64,000 nt of DNA from Boesenbergia rotunda (taxonomy: Eukaryota; Streptophyta; Magnoliopsida; Zingiberales; Zingiberaceae): NCBI GenBank assembly GCA_024364735.1, contig JAGFNQ010000216.1:1-64000 (forward strand). The letters run 5' to 3'. Within the stretch, counting starts at the first letter, position 1, and every line of letters starts with the position of its first letter. The position numbers and the translations under genes were made by a program. Positions 10,791-22,110 of the stretch are shown in pieces. The notes beneath the pieces were generated by a model that saw only the letters and a program-made list of their open reading frames with translations, was not told the origin of the DNA and ran no database searches.

Positions 10791-13784
10791 TTATGAAAAA
10801 TCCTCAGTATCAGTAGTCAGTACTCTCTTAGCCTCCTCTGAATCTGTAGCTCCTCCAGCACAATCCTCTATAGATCCCTCAGCCTCTAACTCAGTCTGCG
10901 CCAGCTCCTCTAGAATGTCCATGCTCATGATAGAGTGGTCCTCTCTCGGATGCTTCATAGCATCAAAAAGGCTGAACTGTACAACTGTGTCTCCAATCTC
11001 CATAGAAAGTGTCCCGGCATGTACATCAATCTTCGTTCTGGCCGTCTTCAGAAAAGGCCTGCCTAAGATAAGTGGAGAACGGTGTGCCAAGTAATCTCCC
11101 TCCATATCCAAAATATAGAAATCAGCAGGAAATATAAGCTCCTTTACCTTCACCAAAACATCTTCAATCATACCTGCTGGGTGGGTCTGACTCCTGTCTG
11201 CTAGCTGTATCACCACTCCAGTGGGCTGTAAAGGGCCTATGCCAAGCATCTGAAACACTGACCTGGGCATCACATTTATGGAAGCTCCTAAATCTAACAT
11301 AGCATCATGAAATATCGTGCTCCCAATCTCACAAGAAACAGTAAATACCCCTGGGTCTTCACATTTCTGAGGAATAGTGTGGATAAGTGCTGAGATGTTC
11401 TTCCCAAAGCTGACCAACTCATTTTCTTTCAGTTTCTTTTTATGAATACAAAGATCTTTCAAAAACTTAGCATACTTGGGAATCTGCTTGATCATGGTCA
11501 ACAAAGGTACATTGATCTCTACCTTGCTAAAAAGTTCCACTAACTCATTGAATTCCTTGGCCTTCTCCTCCTCCACCTGCCTTTTTGCATGTGTTCTCTG
11601 CTGTGGAAAGGGTAAAGGCGCCCTACAATCATCAATTTTGGCCGGAGGTGGAGATGTAGATGCTGAATTCTGCTGTGCTGTCCCCTGCGAAGTGGCTGCT
11701 GTCCCATGCGTCTCGGCATTGATTTCTTCTCCGTTTGCCACCAAATTTGGAGGTTTGTTTGAGGGAAGGGTTGGGATCGGGCTAAGGTTGGAATCAGCTG
11801 AATTTGAACTCATTTCAGTGTTGTTTTGGGCCGGAATTTGAGTTGCTATCCGGTCTCCTGAAAATTCTGCTCGTGGACTCTTCGGAGATGTTGTAACCCT
11901 CCCACTTCTCAAAGTTATAGCACTCACATTCCCTTTGGGATTAGGAACAGTTTGGAAAGGGAGTTGATTTGATCCTTGAGCTTGATTTTGGTTAATTCCA
12001 CTCGCCAATTGCCCTAATTGCCTCTCAACGTTTTGTTGCCAACCTTGTTGTTGTTGTTGTGTTTGTACAACTTGTTGTAGCATCTCCATCATTTGTTGAT
12101 TCTGTGCGTTTCCTCCACTTGAGCTCCCATAACCTCCTTGGTTAGTATAGCTCCTTGATTGACCTTGAAAGGATGAATTAGTTGGCTGAAATGGTGGAGC
12201 TTGCTGATTTTGTTGAAAACCATGCTGTTGGGGCTGATAAGAGGATTGATTGGGCTGTTGATAGGGCTGATTAAATTGCTGAGATGCTTGGAAACCTTGC
12301 TGTGAGTTGTAGGGCTGAAAATTCTGATTTTGAGGTGGAAAATTAGGAGGCGAAGGCTGAAAACTCTGATTTTGAAATCCTTGACCGTAGGGCTGAAAAT
12401 GCTGATTCATGGGCTGTGATGGCTGAAAAATTGGTTGATTTGGAGCTTGGAAAGCTGGGAATGATTGAAAGCCTTGCTGCCCTTGATAAGGTTGCTGGAA
12501 TTGAGGTTCAAAATGCTGAAAATGTTGGGAACTAGGCTGAAACGGAGGCTGAAAACTTGGATTTGATGGCTGAAAAGTTGGCTGATTGTTTTGAGTTTGT
12601 TGGGGCTGCTGGAAATTAGGTTGAGGCTGCTGTGAAGACTGACTTTGAGGCTCTTGTTGGCAGAAAGCATTCCCATACCTCAAGTTAGGATGATTCCTCC
12701 AACCAGGGTTATAAGTAGAGGAATATGGATTGTTTCTTGCTTGGAATTGTCCTCTCACTAAGGCAGCTACTGTCTCGTCCTGTTGGAGATTGGGGCATGA
12801 GTCTGAAGTGTGCTCTAGACTAGAGCAAATGCCACACACACTTATCATTTGACTTGACTGTGGAGGTACTGAAGGAGTTGACCCTTGATTTGCATTGCTA
12901 ACCTTCAACTCCTTAATAAGTGATGTGATCTCTGCAAATCTATTGTCATAATGATCAATAGGCACTAACTGAACTTCTCCCACTCCTCTGGTGGTCAAGG
13001 CTTTGCCTCCAAATTGTTGGGAATTCTCAGCCATATTAGAAATTAACTCCCTAGCTTGCATTGGTGACTTGTTCACTAGGGCCCCTCCAGCTGCAGCATC
13101 TATCAGGACTCTATCCATCTGCAGCAGTCCCTCATAAAAATATTGAATCAATAATTGCTCACTGATTTGATGCTGGGGGCAACTTGAACACAACTTGTTA
13201 AATCTTTCCCAGTAATCATATAGTGTTTCGCCCACCACTTGCTGAATCCCACAGATACTTTTCCTGATTATAGCTGTGCGGGAAGCTGGGAAATACTTCT
13301 CCAAAAATGCCTTCTTCATAGCGATCCAACTAGACACATGTCTTGTAGGCAGATAATAGAACCAGTCTTTGGCTGCTCCTGTCAATGTGAAGGGGAAAGC
13401 TCTCAGCTTGATGTCTTCTTCAGAAATGCCCTGAGGCTTCATAGTAGAGCACACCACATGGAATTCGTGCAAGTGTCTGTTTGGATCCTCCCCAGATAAA
13501 CCCTGAAACTTTGGTAACAAATTAATAAGTCCAGATCTTAACTCAAAACTTTCCCCCAACTCTGGATAAGCTATACTGGAGTACTGAAATGCAGCGTCAG
13601 GTGCTGCGAGCTCCTTCATGGTTCTTTGGTGGTCTGCCATGTCTCTACCTGAGTGAGTAAAAATAGTCTGAATGGGAGGAATATCTGTAGTCTCTGAAAG
13701 AATGGCCTGGCTCCTCCTGGCTCTGAAAGTCCTCTCAATCTCAGGGTCGAAATCTTCTAATTCAGCACCTAAAGACCTGGTCAT
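10791..13784 (-). CDS. Athila gag-protease
   Basis: One open frame from ATG at 13784 to the stop at 10791. The frame also extends a few codons upstream without an ATG. The N-terminal half is the gag capsid-like region (a PKFQGLSGEDP motif, then a GAAKDWFYYLP motif). A CCHC zinc knuckle follows (CGICSSLEHTSDSC). Then comes a stretch of about 200 residues dominated by Q, F, P and N, with repeated FQP/FQ motifs (about 12030-12680). The aspartic protease is near the C-terminus with active site DLGASINVMP, the DLGA form seen in Athila. Gag packages element RNA and the protease cuts the polyprotein. The frame looks intact over about 1000 codons, in contrast to the broken pol downstream. Confidence 0.88.
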   Translation of the reverse strand: MTRSLGAELEDFDPEIERTFRARRSQAILSETTDIPPIQTIFTHSGRDMADHQRTMKELAAPDAAFQYSSIAYPELGESFELRSGLINLLPKFQGLSGEDPNRHLHEFHVVCSTMKPQGISEEDIKLRAFPFTLTGAAKDWFYYLPTRHVSSWIAMKKAFLEKYFPASRTAIIRKSICGIQQVVGETLYDYWERFNKLCSSCPQHQISEQLLIQYFYEGLLQMDRVLIDAAAGGALVNKSPMQARELISNMAENSQQFGGKALTTRGVGEVQLVPIDHYDNRFAEITSLIKELKVSNANQGSTPSVPPQSSQMISVCGICSSLEHTSDSCPNLQQDETVAALVRGQFQARNNPYSSTYNPGWRNHPNLRYGNAFCQQEPQSQSSQQPQPNFQQPQQTQNNQPTFQPSNPSFQPPFQPSSQHFQHFEPQFQQPYQGQQGFQSFPAFQAPNQPIFQPSQPMNQHFQPYGQGFQNQSFQPSPPNFPPQNQNFQPYNSQQGFQASQQFNQPYQQPNQSSYQPQQHGFQQNQQAPPFQPTNSSFQGQSRSYTNQGGYGSSSGGNAQNQQMMEMLQQVVQTQQQQQGWQQNVERQLGQLASGINQNQAQGSNQLPFQTVPNPKGNVSAITLRSGRVTTSPKSPRAEFSGDRIATQIPAQNNTEMSSNSADSNLSPIPTLPSNKPPNLVANGEEINAETHGTAATSQGTAQQNSASTSPPPAKIDDCRAPLPFPQQRTHAKRQVEEEKAKEFNELVELFSKVEINVPLLTMIKQIPKYAKFLKDLCIHKKKLKENELVSFGKNISALIHTIPQKCEDPGVFTVSCEIGSTIFHDAMLDLGASINVMPRSVFQMLGIGPLQPTGVVIQLADRSQTHPAGMIEDVLVKVKELIFPADFYILDMEGDYLAHRSPLILGRPFLKTARTKIDVHAGTLSMEIGDTVVQFSLFDAMKHPREDHSIMSMDILEELAQTELEAEGSIEDCAGGATDSEEAKRVLTTDTEDFS

Positions 13785-13928
13785 AAAATCAAACAAATCG
13801 CAGTAAAAGTGGATAAAGGGATAAAACAAATAAAATCAAATCAAAAGATGTAGCAATAAGCACAAAAGTAAGTCAAGAATGATATGAAATGAGTGCACAA
13901 GCAAAAATCAAACAAGTCAACTAACAGT

Positions 13929-13946
13929 TCCCCGGCAACGGCGCCA
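13929..13946 (-). other. Athila primer binding site (tRNA-Asp type)
   Basis: The minus strand reads TGGCGCCGTTGCCGGGGA, six bases inside the 5' LTR end at 13953. This is the PBS known from Athila-lineage elements and starts minus-strand DNA synthesis. Confidence 0.9.
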
Positions 13947-13952
13947 AAAATT

Positions 13953-16240
13953 TGACGGGTCCAAACTATGTGTCACAAATGTGGGCCTCAAATTTAAATG
14001 TGAATGAATAACTGGAAACCCTTTTTACAATCAAAAATCTGAAAATGTAGCAAAGGGGCCACAGGTCGTATTTTTCTCAGGGACTAGTTGAAGGTTTGTT
14101 TGATTTGCGCTTGTATTTAGGTGTCGTGATTGTTTTTGGGTTTCGAATGTGTAATTGGGTTTTTGGGTTATAATCGAAAATGAAATTGCAATGGAGAAGT
14201 AAGAATCTTAAGCTAATGCACTAGACAAGAAAATTGGCACTAAAAGCTCAATTAATGGAAACCTAAGTAAACACTTACCAATTTTTTATGGGAAATCGTT
14301 TTCTGTTTGCAACAAACCAAAATAAATGCCAAGCAATGAGGTAAAAGCAGTTATGGAGTTTTCGAAAACAAACTAGATTGACACAAGGAAACACATGCAA
14401 AATTCAGAAATTGAACAAGTATCAATGAAAAACTTGGCAAGCTGACCGAATGCAATTTAGCAAGCAGCTGTCAATGAAGGACTTTGCAGGAGTAGATGAA
14501 GATTTCAGCTCAAAGACTGATCCATAAAAACACCCTAAATTCAGAAGTGAAATACAAGAAAAACAGAATTGTGTGCAGAAATTCAGATTCACTAAACACT
14601 GATCAAACAACCCAAATGAATGTGCAAAAGAACTAAGCTAATCACATGCAGAGTAAGCAATTGAATGCAGCGCAAACTAAAGCAAACCAAACTTTCAGAA
14701 ACTACACGAGCAGGCAGCCTTGCTACTCACCAACAGAAGACCAAATTGGTAAGCAAAACAAAACTGGCACGCAGCAGGTAACTTCACTTAAGTGCTATGC
14801 TATCTAGTAAACTATCTAATGCGAGATCATAAATCAACAACTAAACAGCTAGGACACAATTCAGAAAACAAGAATTCTGAGATAAACTCAGAACTGAAAG
14901 GAAATTCAGAAATTAAATGGCACGCTAGAGATGGAATTGGCACGCAACAATTTGTCTAAGGAATAAGCTGAAATTTGATCTATTCATTCACTAAACAAGT
15001 TTCTATATTACTCTACTTGCAGAATTAAAGCTAACTTACAGCTAACAACTCAAGAATCGAAAAATTCAGTAAGTACAACAGAATTTCAGAACAAAACTGC
15101 AACAGAATTGAAACTACAGCTAAACATGAAATTAAAGATCTAAGCTACTCCTCAACCCCTCCTCATCTCAAGAGCTCCTTGGTCGTCAATCAAGGGAGAA
15201 CCTCGGACCCGCAAGCTCAACAAATCAGTGAAGATACGTCTCTGCTACTGAAACAGATCAAATCCATGCTCAAACTGAAATTCAGCTTCCGAACTCATCA
15301 ATCTTGCTGTGGTGGCTTGCGATTTGGATTTGGGAGTGACCGAGACCTTCCAGGGAACCCCTCTGGTCAGCTCGGATGCAATGGAAACAGAGCACAGCTG
15401 AGCTTGATGAATTCGAGTAGTGAATCTGCTGAAACCTCACGCAGCTTCACTATTGAGTACAAATCCAATCTGGAACCTCTCTGAGACCCTCTTCACTGAC
15501 CTAGCCCTTGCTCTGATGATGGATTGAGTGACCGCGCCTTCGATTGGGTGGAAAATGGAAGAAAACGATGAAGGAAATGAAGAACTCGGCTGTTGCGGCG
15601 AAGACGCGATGGAGGAAGAAGCTGCGTGATTTTTCCTTAAGTATTAACCAATGGACGGCTGTGATCGATCTACTTCAATCCAACGGCTGATCTTGGTCTG
15701 ATTTGAGCCAAACTTTGATGATGATGATCTGGGGTCAGGATCTGCCTCGTGGTAGCTCGGATCCTCCAGATATGCAACGAATGGTCCAGATCAAGCTAAT
15801 CTTTGAATGGATGATCTAGAACCCTCCAAGCTTGATCCAACGGCTGATCTTACTCTGATTGGGATGAAACCTTCAGATCTTGATCAGGGTGCTTGATCAA
15901 CCCTAGCCCTAGCTCGGATTGCTTCGGATCATCCCGGATGGCTCAGATCTAGCTGCTCTTGAATCAGACGGCCCAGATTAAATCATAATCTTGATAATTC
16001 GATCCGGGTCACCTCCGACTCAAGTTTGACCCAATATGCCCTAGGTCCTTGAACCTTTAATGCCTACAAAAATAGATCAAGAATTTACTAGCCAAATAAT
16101 CCAATTTAATACAAATTTGCAATTTAATCCAAAATAAGAATAAGTTCTAAAACGTAGGGCAATTTCACAATTAAGCAATAAAAATATAGGTCAAACATGG
16201 ATTTTAGCAGCTCAAATAATCAATAAAATAGTATTTATCA
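13953..16240 (-). repeat. Athila 5' LTR, complete (2288 bp)
   Basis: The plus strand starts TGACGGG beside the PBS and ends TATTTATCA at 16240, giving TG...CA ends on the minus strand. It matches 2126-4349 almost base for base, with scattered, mostly transition, differences. It abuts the Tat RNase H coding sequence directly at 16241. Confidence 0.92.
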
Positions 16241-16937
16241 ACTACCTCGGTGAAAGAGGACCTCAGCTGTTCATAAATGACCACATACTTTTGTAGGCGC
16301 TCATTTTTTATTTCAAATTCGTCTTTTATCTGTTGGGCGATGAGCTGAGAGTCCGAGTGCAGAATGACCCGAGCAGCTCCCACTTACTTGGCTACTTGTA
16401 ACCCCGCCAGAATCACCTCATACTCGGCTTTGTTGTTGGTGGCTCAGAAATGCAACCGGATAGATAAATGTAATGTATCTCCACTGGGGGAAATCATTAG
16501 CACTCCGACCCCGCTATGCTTGCTGTTGGAGGAACCATCGACATAGATCTTCCACACTCCATCAGCTTCGAGCTTCAGAACATCTTTAAGCATGCAATCA
16601 GCAAGAGCTTGTGCCTTGATGGCAGTGTGGGGATGGTACTCAATCCCATACTCAACTCTGTTGTCCACTTGATCAGTCAACCCGAAGCTTCAGGATTGGT
16701 GAGGACACACCCAAGCGAGCGGTTGGTGAGTACCACAATGGGATGTGCTAAGAAGTATGACTTGAGCCTCCAGGCCATTAGTACCAAAGCATAGGCCAAC
16801 TTCTCCATGGAAGTATACCGCGTCTCTGCGTCCTTCAGGAGATGTCCGAAGAAGTAGATAGGGTACAGTACAGTGCCTTCTTCCCGAATGAACATAGAGC
16901 CCCTCGCTTGTTCAGCCGCGGACAGGTAGACGAACAA
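16241..16937 (-). pseudogene. Tat RNase H and second RNase H, truncated
   Basis: 16677-16937 holds the first RNase H region, with motif TRYTSMEKLAYALV. 16444-16680 continues into the linker and the second RNase H, where WKIYVDGSSNSKHSGVGV is the first catalytic Asp region. The stretch 16241-16443 still reads, with stops, as NNKAEYEVILAGL and LHSDSQLIAQQ, typical of the second RNase H. The domain is cut off at the Athila junction. RNase H degrades the RNA of the RNA-DNA hybrid. Confidence 0.85.
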
Positions 16938-17015
16938 TGTTTCTCCCTCTAATGTCTTATAAAGAATGGGGAGTTCGATGAGATATGCTTTCAGATATGT
17001 GAAAGTCTTCTCAGA

Positions 17016-18103
17016 CTAGTCATCCCAATCGAAATTGACTGCCTTCCTCAGAATCTTGAAGAACGGCAAGGTCCTATCAGCAGATTTGGAGATGAACTTG
17101 GATAGGGTTGTAATTCTGTCATTCAGTCGCTGTACGACCTTGAAGTTGCGAGGAGATGGCATGTCGAGGATGACCTTCACTTTTTCTGAATTATTTTCAA
17201 TCCCCCTTTCCATTACCATGTACCCGAGGAACCGACCACTCTTCACCCCGAACAGACACTTAGCGGGGTTCAGCTTCAGCTTGTTGGCCCTCAAGGTGGT
17301 GAATGTCTCTTCCAAGTTGGTCATTATGTTTTTCTCCTTATCTGTCTTAACCAGGATGTCATCCACATATACTTCAATGTCCCTCCCTATCTGGTGTCGA
17401 AAGACCTTATCCATCATCTAATGATAGGTTGCCCCTACGTTGTGCAATCCAAACGACATGACGCTATAGCAATAGGTACCATCTACCATCACGAAACTGA
17501 TCTTTTCTTGGTCTTCACGAGCGAGAGGAACTTGGTGGTATCCCTGGTAAGCATCCAACATCGAAATAAAATAACAGCCAGAGGTAGAATCCACTAGTCG
17601 ATCAATCTGAGGCAAGGGGTAGCAGTCTTTAGGGTAGACTTTATTTAAATATCTAAAATCAATACAAACCCGCCATTTACTCCTGGGCTTAGGGACAAGT
17701 ACTACATTAGCCAGCCAAATCGGGAATTGAACTTCTCCTATGTGTCCGGCCTTTAGCAACTTGGCGACTTCTTTTCTGATGATCTTATCCTGCTCAAGGG
17801 CGAAATGTCTCCACCTTTGCTTCACCGGGCGGGCTCCCGGGGTTATGTGTAGGCGATGTGTGGCCAAAGCAAGGGGACACCTTTGATTTCTTCGGTAGCC
17901 CACACGAACACGTCCCGATGGTCCTTCAGGCAACTGATAAGACGACCTTTCAGCTCCGGGGTGAGGTCGGTCGTGATCGTTGTGATTCCTCCCGCTTGCT
18001 GAGGATGAATCTGGACCTCTTTGTTTTCAACCTCCCTGCGTTCTTCTTTGGGTCCTTTTTCTTCGCGAGGGTTGGCGAGGTCAATTTGTAGCGCCTCATG
18101 CAT
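17016..18103 (-). pseudogene. Tat reverse transcriptase, broken
   Basis: Three overlapping or adjacent frames (17843-18103, 17418-17933, 17016-17417) together encode the RT. Motifs are WRVCIDFRYLNK, SMLDAYQGYHQ, a damaged MSFGLHN and the catalytic VYVDDILVK. A stop separates the last two frames near 17418, and a frameshift separates the first two near 17850. Confidence 0.85.
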
Positions 18104-18113
18104 CCTCGGGTTC

Positions 18114-18545
18114 TTACGGGCACCGCTGGGAAGCTAGCTGGTCCCCTTTGATCTCAATCACCTGCTCACTCATTGGGAACTTGATATTTTGGTGGTAGAC
18201 TGAGACCACCGCCTGAAATAGGCTAAGTGTTAGACGCCCCAGGATGACGTTGTAGGATGAAGGGGCATCCACGACCATGAAAGGTATCCTCCTCGTTCTC
18301 TCCAACGTATCATCTCCCAGCGATAGGGAGAGGGAGATCTGCCCTATCGGCTGCACTCAGTATCTAGTGAAGCCGAAGAGAGGGGTGGAGACTGGATGCA
18401 GTTCACCTTCATCGATTTGCATCTGGTCTAGAGCCGCCTTATATAGGATATTCACTGAACTACATATATCCACAAAGACGTGCTTAGCTTCGTAATTAGC
18501 TATGTGTGCGAGGATTACCAGTGCATCTTCGTGGAAAGCTTCCAC
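18114..18545 (-). pseudogene. Tat aspartic protease, active site altered
   Basis: Frames 18357-18545 and 18114-18356 encode a retropepsin-like domain. The active-site region reads VFVDICSSVNILY, where D-T/S-G is expected, so the glycine is replaced. YNVILGRLTLSLF is the conserved second flap region of Tat proteases. A stop near 18357 splits the domain. Confidence 0.75.
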
Positions 18546-20078
18546 GTCCTCCAGATCATTGGGGTCGAATGAAATAATCGGGCCCTGGCATTGTCGCTGT
18601 TGGTCCCTATGACATAGTTCTCCAGGCGACGAGTATGTGCCTTCCTAGCCTGATAAGAGTCTCCCCTGGTAGGTCCTTCGGAGATCACTCCCACATGGCC
18701 TGACGGAGCCCCGCGCACCGGCGCCTTACCCTTCTTGGGGTCTCTCTTGGGGGAGATAGATTGGCGGGGCACTATCTCCCGACTCCTTCCTCTTGAACGC
18801 GACCGAGACCGCCACCTAACCCTATCATCCCCTGATTGTCGTCGATGAGGGGAAGGGCTTCACCGAGGGGATCGCTGTCGGTACCCCACTTTATTCCACC
18901 GTTTGCGGGGCTTGGTCTTCGCGTCTTGAGATCTCCTCTTCTTCAAGGCGAAGCACTCCTTTGTAGAGTGCGTTGTACTACTATGGAAGTTGCAGTACTT
19001 CTTCTGTGGTTAAAGCTCCTGGGTGTCAACCATCTCCACCAACCTTTTCTTACTAGCCTAGTAGTCTCTCCCTGGGCGAGGATCTTTCACCCGGGCTGGT
19101 GCGGGTGGTTCTCTTTTCTCGAATCGTACCGAGATCTGCTCAGGGACTTCGGCTGGGTCCTTGCGGCGAGCGTGCTACACCTCTTTGACATTAACGTGTT
19201 TGACGGAGCGCCCTAATAAATCATCGAAACTAGTTGGTGGCTTCTTCACCAGTGATTAAAAGTAGTCATCTTCGGAGAGCCCTTGTGTGAATGTGCTGAT
19301 GAGGATCTCCGAAGTAGCAGTTGGCACATCTTGCACCACCTGGTTGAACCGCTGGATATAATTTTTCAGCGGTTCTTTCGCCTTTTACTTGAAGGCGAAC
19401 AAATTCAACGCTGTCTTCTGGTATCGATGACTGCTAGCGAAGTGGTGCAGGAAAGCGATTCTAAACTCCAGGAAGGAGTTTATAGAACCTTAGGGCAGCC
19501 TCTGGAACCATCTCTGGGCGGGCGCTGACAAAGTGTTCAAGAACACTCGACACTTCATACCATCTGTGTACTGGTGTAAGAGAGCCGCATTCTCGAATTT
19601 GCAAATATGGTCCTCCGGATCTGTCTTCCCATCGTAGTTGGCAATTTCTGGACCACAGAATTGCTTAGGCATGAGATCTTCTATGATATCAAGCGAGAAA
19701 GGGGTGGAGGGTGCTTTCAGGAGGGCCTTTGGTCCCTCGATCTTCCCCTGTCCTTCCTCCTGCCGTAGAGCGCTGGAGGCGACGGAGTGTGCTCTCATCA
19801 GATCTCCCAAGGAATCTCGCCGGGGCACTGGAGTTGTCATTGTTGGTCCCGCCGGTGGAGAGACTGACCTTCGGTTGTGGTGGTGCGAGGTAGACATTCT
19901 TGGAATCTCGCCTGGCACCGAAGCCGCTCGTCACGAGGCGACTTGCTTGATTTGGTGTTGTTCCAGCGCTCCCTTGACAGCATTGGCGACTAGGCGATCC
20001 AATTCCTCTCTCGTCAAGATGATGGGTTGTCCTTCTGGATTTGCCATCACGATGCTCCTTCCGGTGCTTTGATTTAGT
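18546..20078 (-). pseudogene. Tat gag region, broken
   Basis: 19490-19918 encodes the gag core, with PEIANYDGKTDPEDHICKFE and LSAPAQRWFQRLP, matching Tat gag. 18515-18772 is a later basic, S/P-rich portion. The stretch between has only fragmentary frames on the minus strand; plus-strand frames here (18836-19216, 19638-20072) are antisense shadows. Confidence 0.75.
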
Positions 20079-20096
20079 TTCCCACAGACGATGCCA
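20079..20096 (-). other. Tat primer binding site
   Basis: The minus strand reads TGGCATCGTCTGTGGGAA, close to the TGGCGCCGTCTGTGGGAA form common in Tat elements, just inside the LTR. Confidence 0.75.
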
Positions 20097-20884
20097 AACT
20101 TATTCCGGAAGGAATCAACGCGGATGGTGAGTCACCAAAGAGCAACCTGCGAGGACAGTGACGGAGAGAAGACGATCGCGCCCTGCGAGATTAACATGAG
20201 CGTTAATTGGAACGCACCGGAAGGTTTCCTAGCGGAGCCCACTCCGACGCTCAAGTCAGAATCTTTATCTCTATTAGGAGGACAATGAGGAAACAGGATT
20301 TGATTTAGTTCGGATGGCTTACCCCTTTACCTGGATGCCGAAACATCTTATATACCTGAGGGCTTGGTTACACGTGTCTCCACGTTCCCTAATCATCGGT
20401 TACGTGATAACTTTTAGGTAACGACCGCTGCGATCATTAAGGCCTTACTTGCCTCGTGTAGTAGACAATAATTATCCGATGACTTTCCTACTCTGGAAAG
20501 AGGAACGGTTACCTGAAATCGGGCTGGATATATTGATCTTTGACTCCACTCTCCCGAGTAGGTCTCGGGGTGTCATCTTCCGAGCTGACTTTGAGGCCTT
20601 TATTTGTTTTGTCACGAGGGTCTCGAGAACCTACAACCCAGCCTGACCTCGGGCATTTATCCTCCCGAGCTATTCTCGGGCACCCAACATCCGGTCTAAC
20701 CTTGGGGGCTCTCGCCTGTTCTCTCGAGATAGTCTTGGAAGCCTGCAACCTGACCTGACCTCGGGCATCTGTCCTCCTGAGATAGTCTCGGGAGGCTGAA
20801 GCTCGGCCTGACCTCGGAGCTTTGAGCTACTCTCCCGAGGGGGTCTTGGTATGACTCGACATTTAGGTTCAGCGGACCCTGACA
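20097..20884 (-). repeat. Tat 5' LTR
   Basis: Bounded by the PBS on the left. The right end reads ACCCTGACA, giving a minus-strand LTR start TGTCAGGGT. 20540-20850 holds repeated GACCTCGGGC plus short inverted pairs CTCCCGAG/CTCGGGAG. No second copy is in the window; the inner boundary is approximate. Confidence 0.6.
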
Positions 20885-22110
20885 TGTAGCTCCCCTATAC
20901 CATGTATTAATCCTGGGATAATTAAGAGATCTAAAGTTCGAATCTCAACCACGGTATTATAGGAGATTTTTCCTTCGATTAGGGTTGTAAATGAACTGGA
21001 CATTCGTGAATAAGCTCGTTAAACTAAATAAATAAACATAAACATTTATTTGTTCAACTCGTTAATATTCGTTTCATGTTCATTAATAAAACTCTTATAA
21101 ATATACTAAATAAATAAAAAATATTTTACAATTAACAAATAAATTTGAATTATCAAACTTAATAACAAAGTAAAAGTTATAAAAAATCAAACAAGTTTGA
21201 ATATAAAACTCGATAAAATCTAATCAAACTAAGCTCAAGCCAAGCTTAAATTGAGAGCTCGATAACATTTAAATAAACAAAGTTCAAGCTCATAAAAAAT
21301 AAACTAAGTTAAACTTGGATAATTATTTCAAAGGTTTGGTTTATTTTAGCATCGCTTCGACTCAACTTGATTACCTTATCAAATAAGTTTGAACACATTA
21401 AAACTTATCTCGACTTAGCTTGTTTACAACCCTACCTTCAATGAAAAGAGGACCTAAACGTTGGCTGTTTGAATGAGCCTCCATGAACGCTTCTTGATTT
21501 ATCCTAATGATCGATATAAATCTTTCGTAGGGCCATACTAGTCACCTTCAAGATTAATTAGTTCGAAAAATTAGATATCTAGTATCAACTTAAAAAACAA
21601 AGGCTAGAAGCATTTCAATAGACTTTGAACAGGCTATAAACATTTATTAATTTAGTTGATGGAAAATTTTCAGATTCAATCAATCACCTCCTAAATTAAT
21701 CAAAAAAATAAAGAGCAAAAATATTTCAATAGATTTTGAACAGACTATAAGATAAAATATTTTATCACAATCTAAACCTTTTGCTTAAATAAAATTTTGT
21801 GCTACTAATCTAAGGTGACGAAGAGTCTTATCTAGATTTTTTTTATATATTTTGGTTTGAGATATTAAGGCACATTTATTTTCTTAATATCGGATCTAAT
21901 TTGTGTAGGATCGAAAGAGTGGTCGCCCTTAGGGGCCGGCTCACTTGATAAATGTAAGGAATAATAATAATTATTATTAGGGTCGAAATTTAATAAGAAA
22001 TTTATCAATGCATTTAGCAATTTCGGATTAAATACCTATCTTTCCTTATACATTAATCATGACTATAAATTAATAAACACTAAAAAGGAAGGAACCGTTT
22101 TTTATCATCT
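20885..22110. other. Intergenic, AT-rich, no gene seen
   Basis: Only short frames. 21000-21440 repeats words such as GAGCTCGATAACATTT and 'AACTCGATAAAATC', suggesting an old, unassigned repeat. No RNA gene or conserved coding stretch was recognised. Confidence 0.5.

Larger units (their letters stand above)
2126..16240 (-). mobile_element. Athila-type Ty3/gypsy LTR retrotransposon, nearly complete
   Basis: Two long direct repeats (2126-4349 and 13953-16240) flank gag-protease, RT-RNase H and integrase in Ty3 order on the minus strand. The PBS (13929-13946) matches the tRNA-Asp type used by Athila elements, and a polypurine tract adjoins the 3' LTR at 4350. Clade assignment rests on the DLGA-type protease, the gag and integrase sequences, and the 3.4-kb non-pol region between integrase and 3' LTR, where Athila elements carry an env-like region. 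The LTRs differ by only a few dozen substitutions and small indels over 2.2 kb, so insertion is fairly recent. The pol region carries a nonsense codon and frameshifts, so this copy should not be autonomous. Confidence 0.9.
16241..20884 (-). mobile_element. Decayed Tat-type Ty3/gypsy element, 3' part missing
   Basis: From right to left on the minus strand: LTR, PBS, gag, protease, RT, RNase H and a second (archaeal-type) RNase H. The order and the dual RNase H are hallmarks of the Tat lineage. Coding regions are split by many stops and shifts. The element is cut at 16241 inside the second RNase H by the Athila 5' LTR. Integrase and the 3' LTR are not found on the other side of the Athila. Confidence 0.85.

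Noticed and set aside
11476..11841. 121-codon plus-strand ORF
   Set aside because: Antisense shadow of the Athila gag-protease frame.
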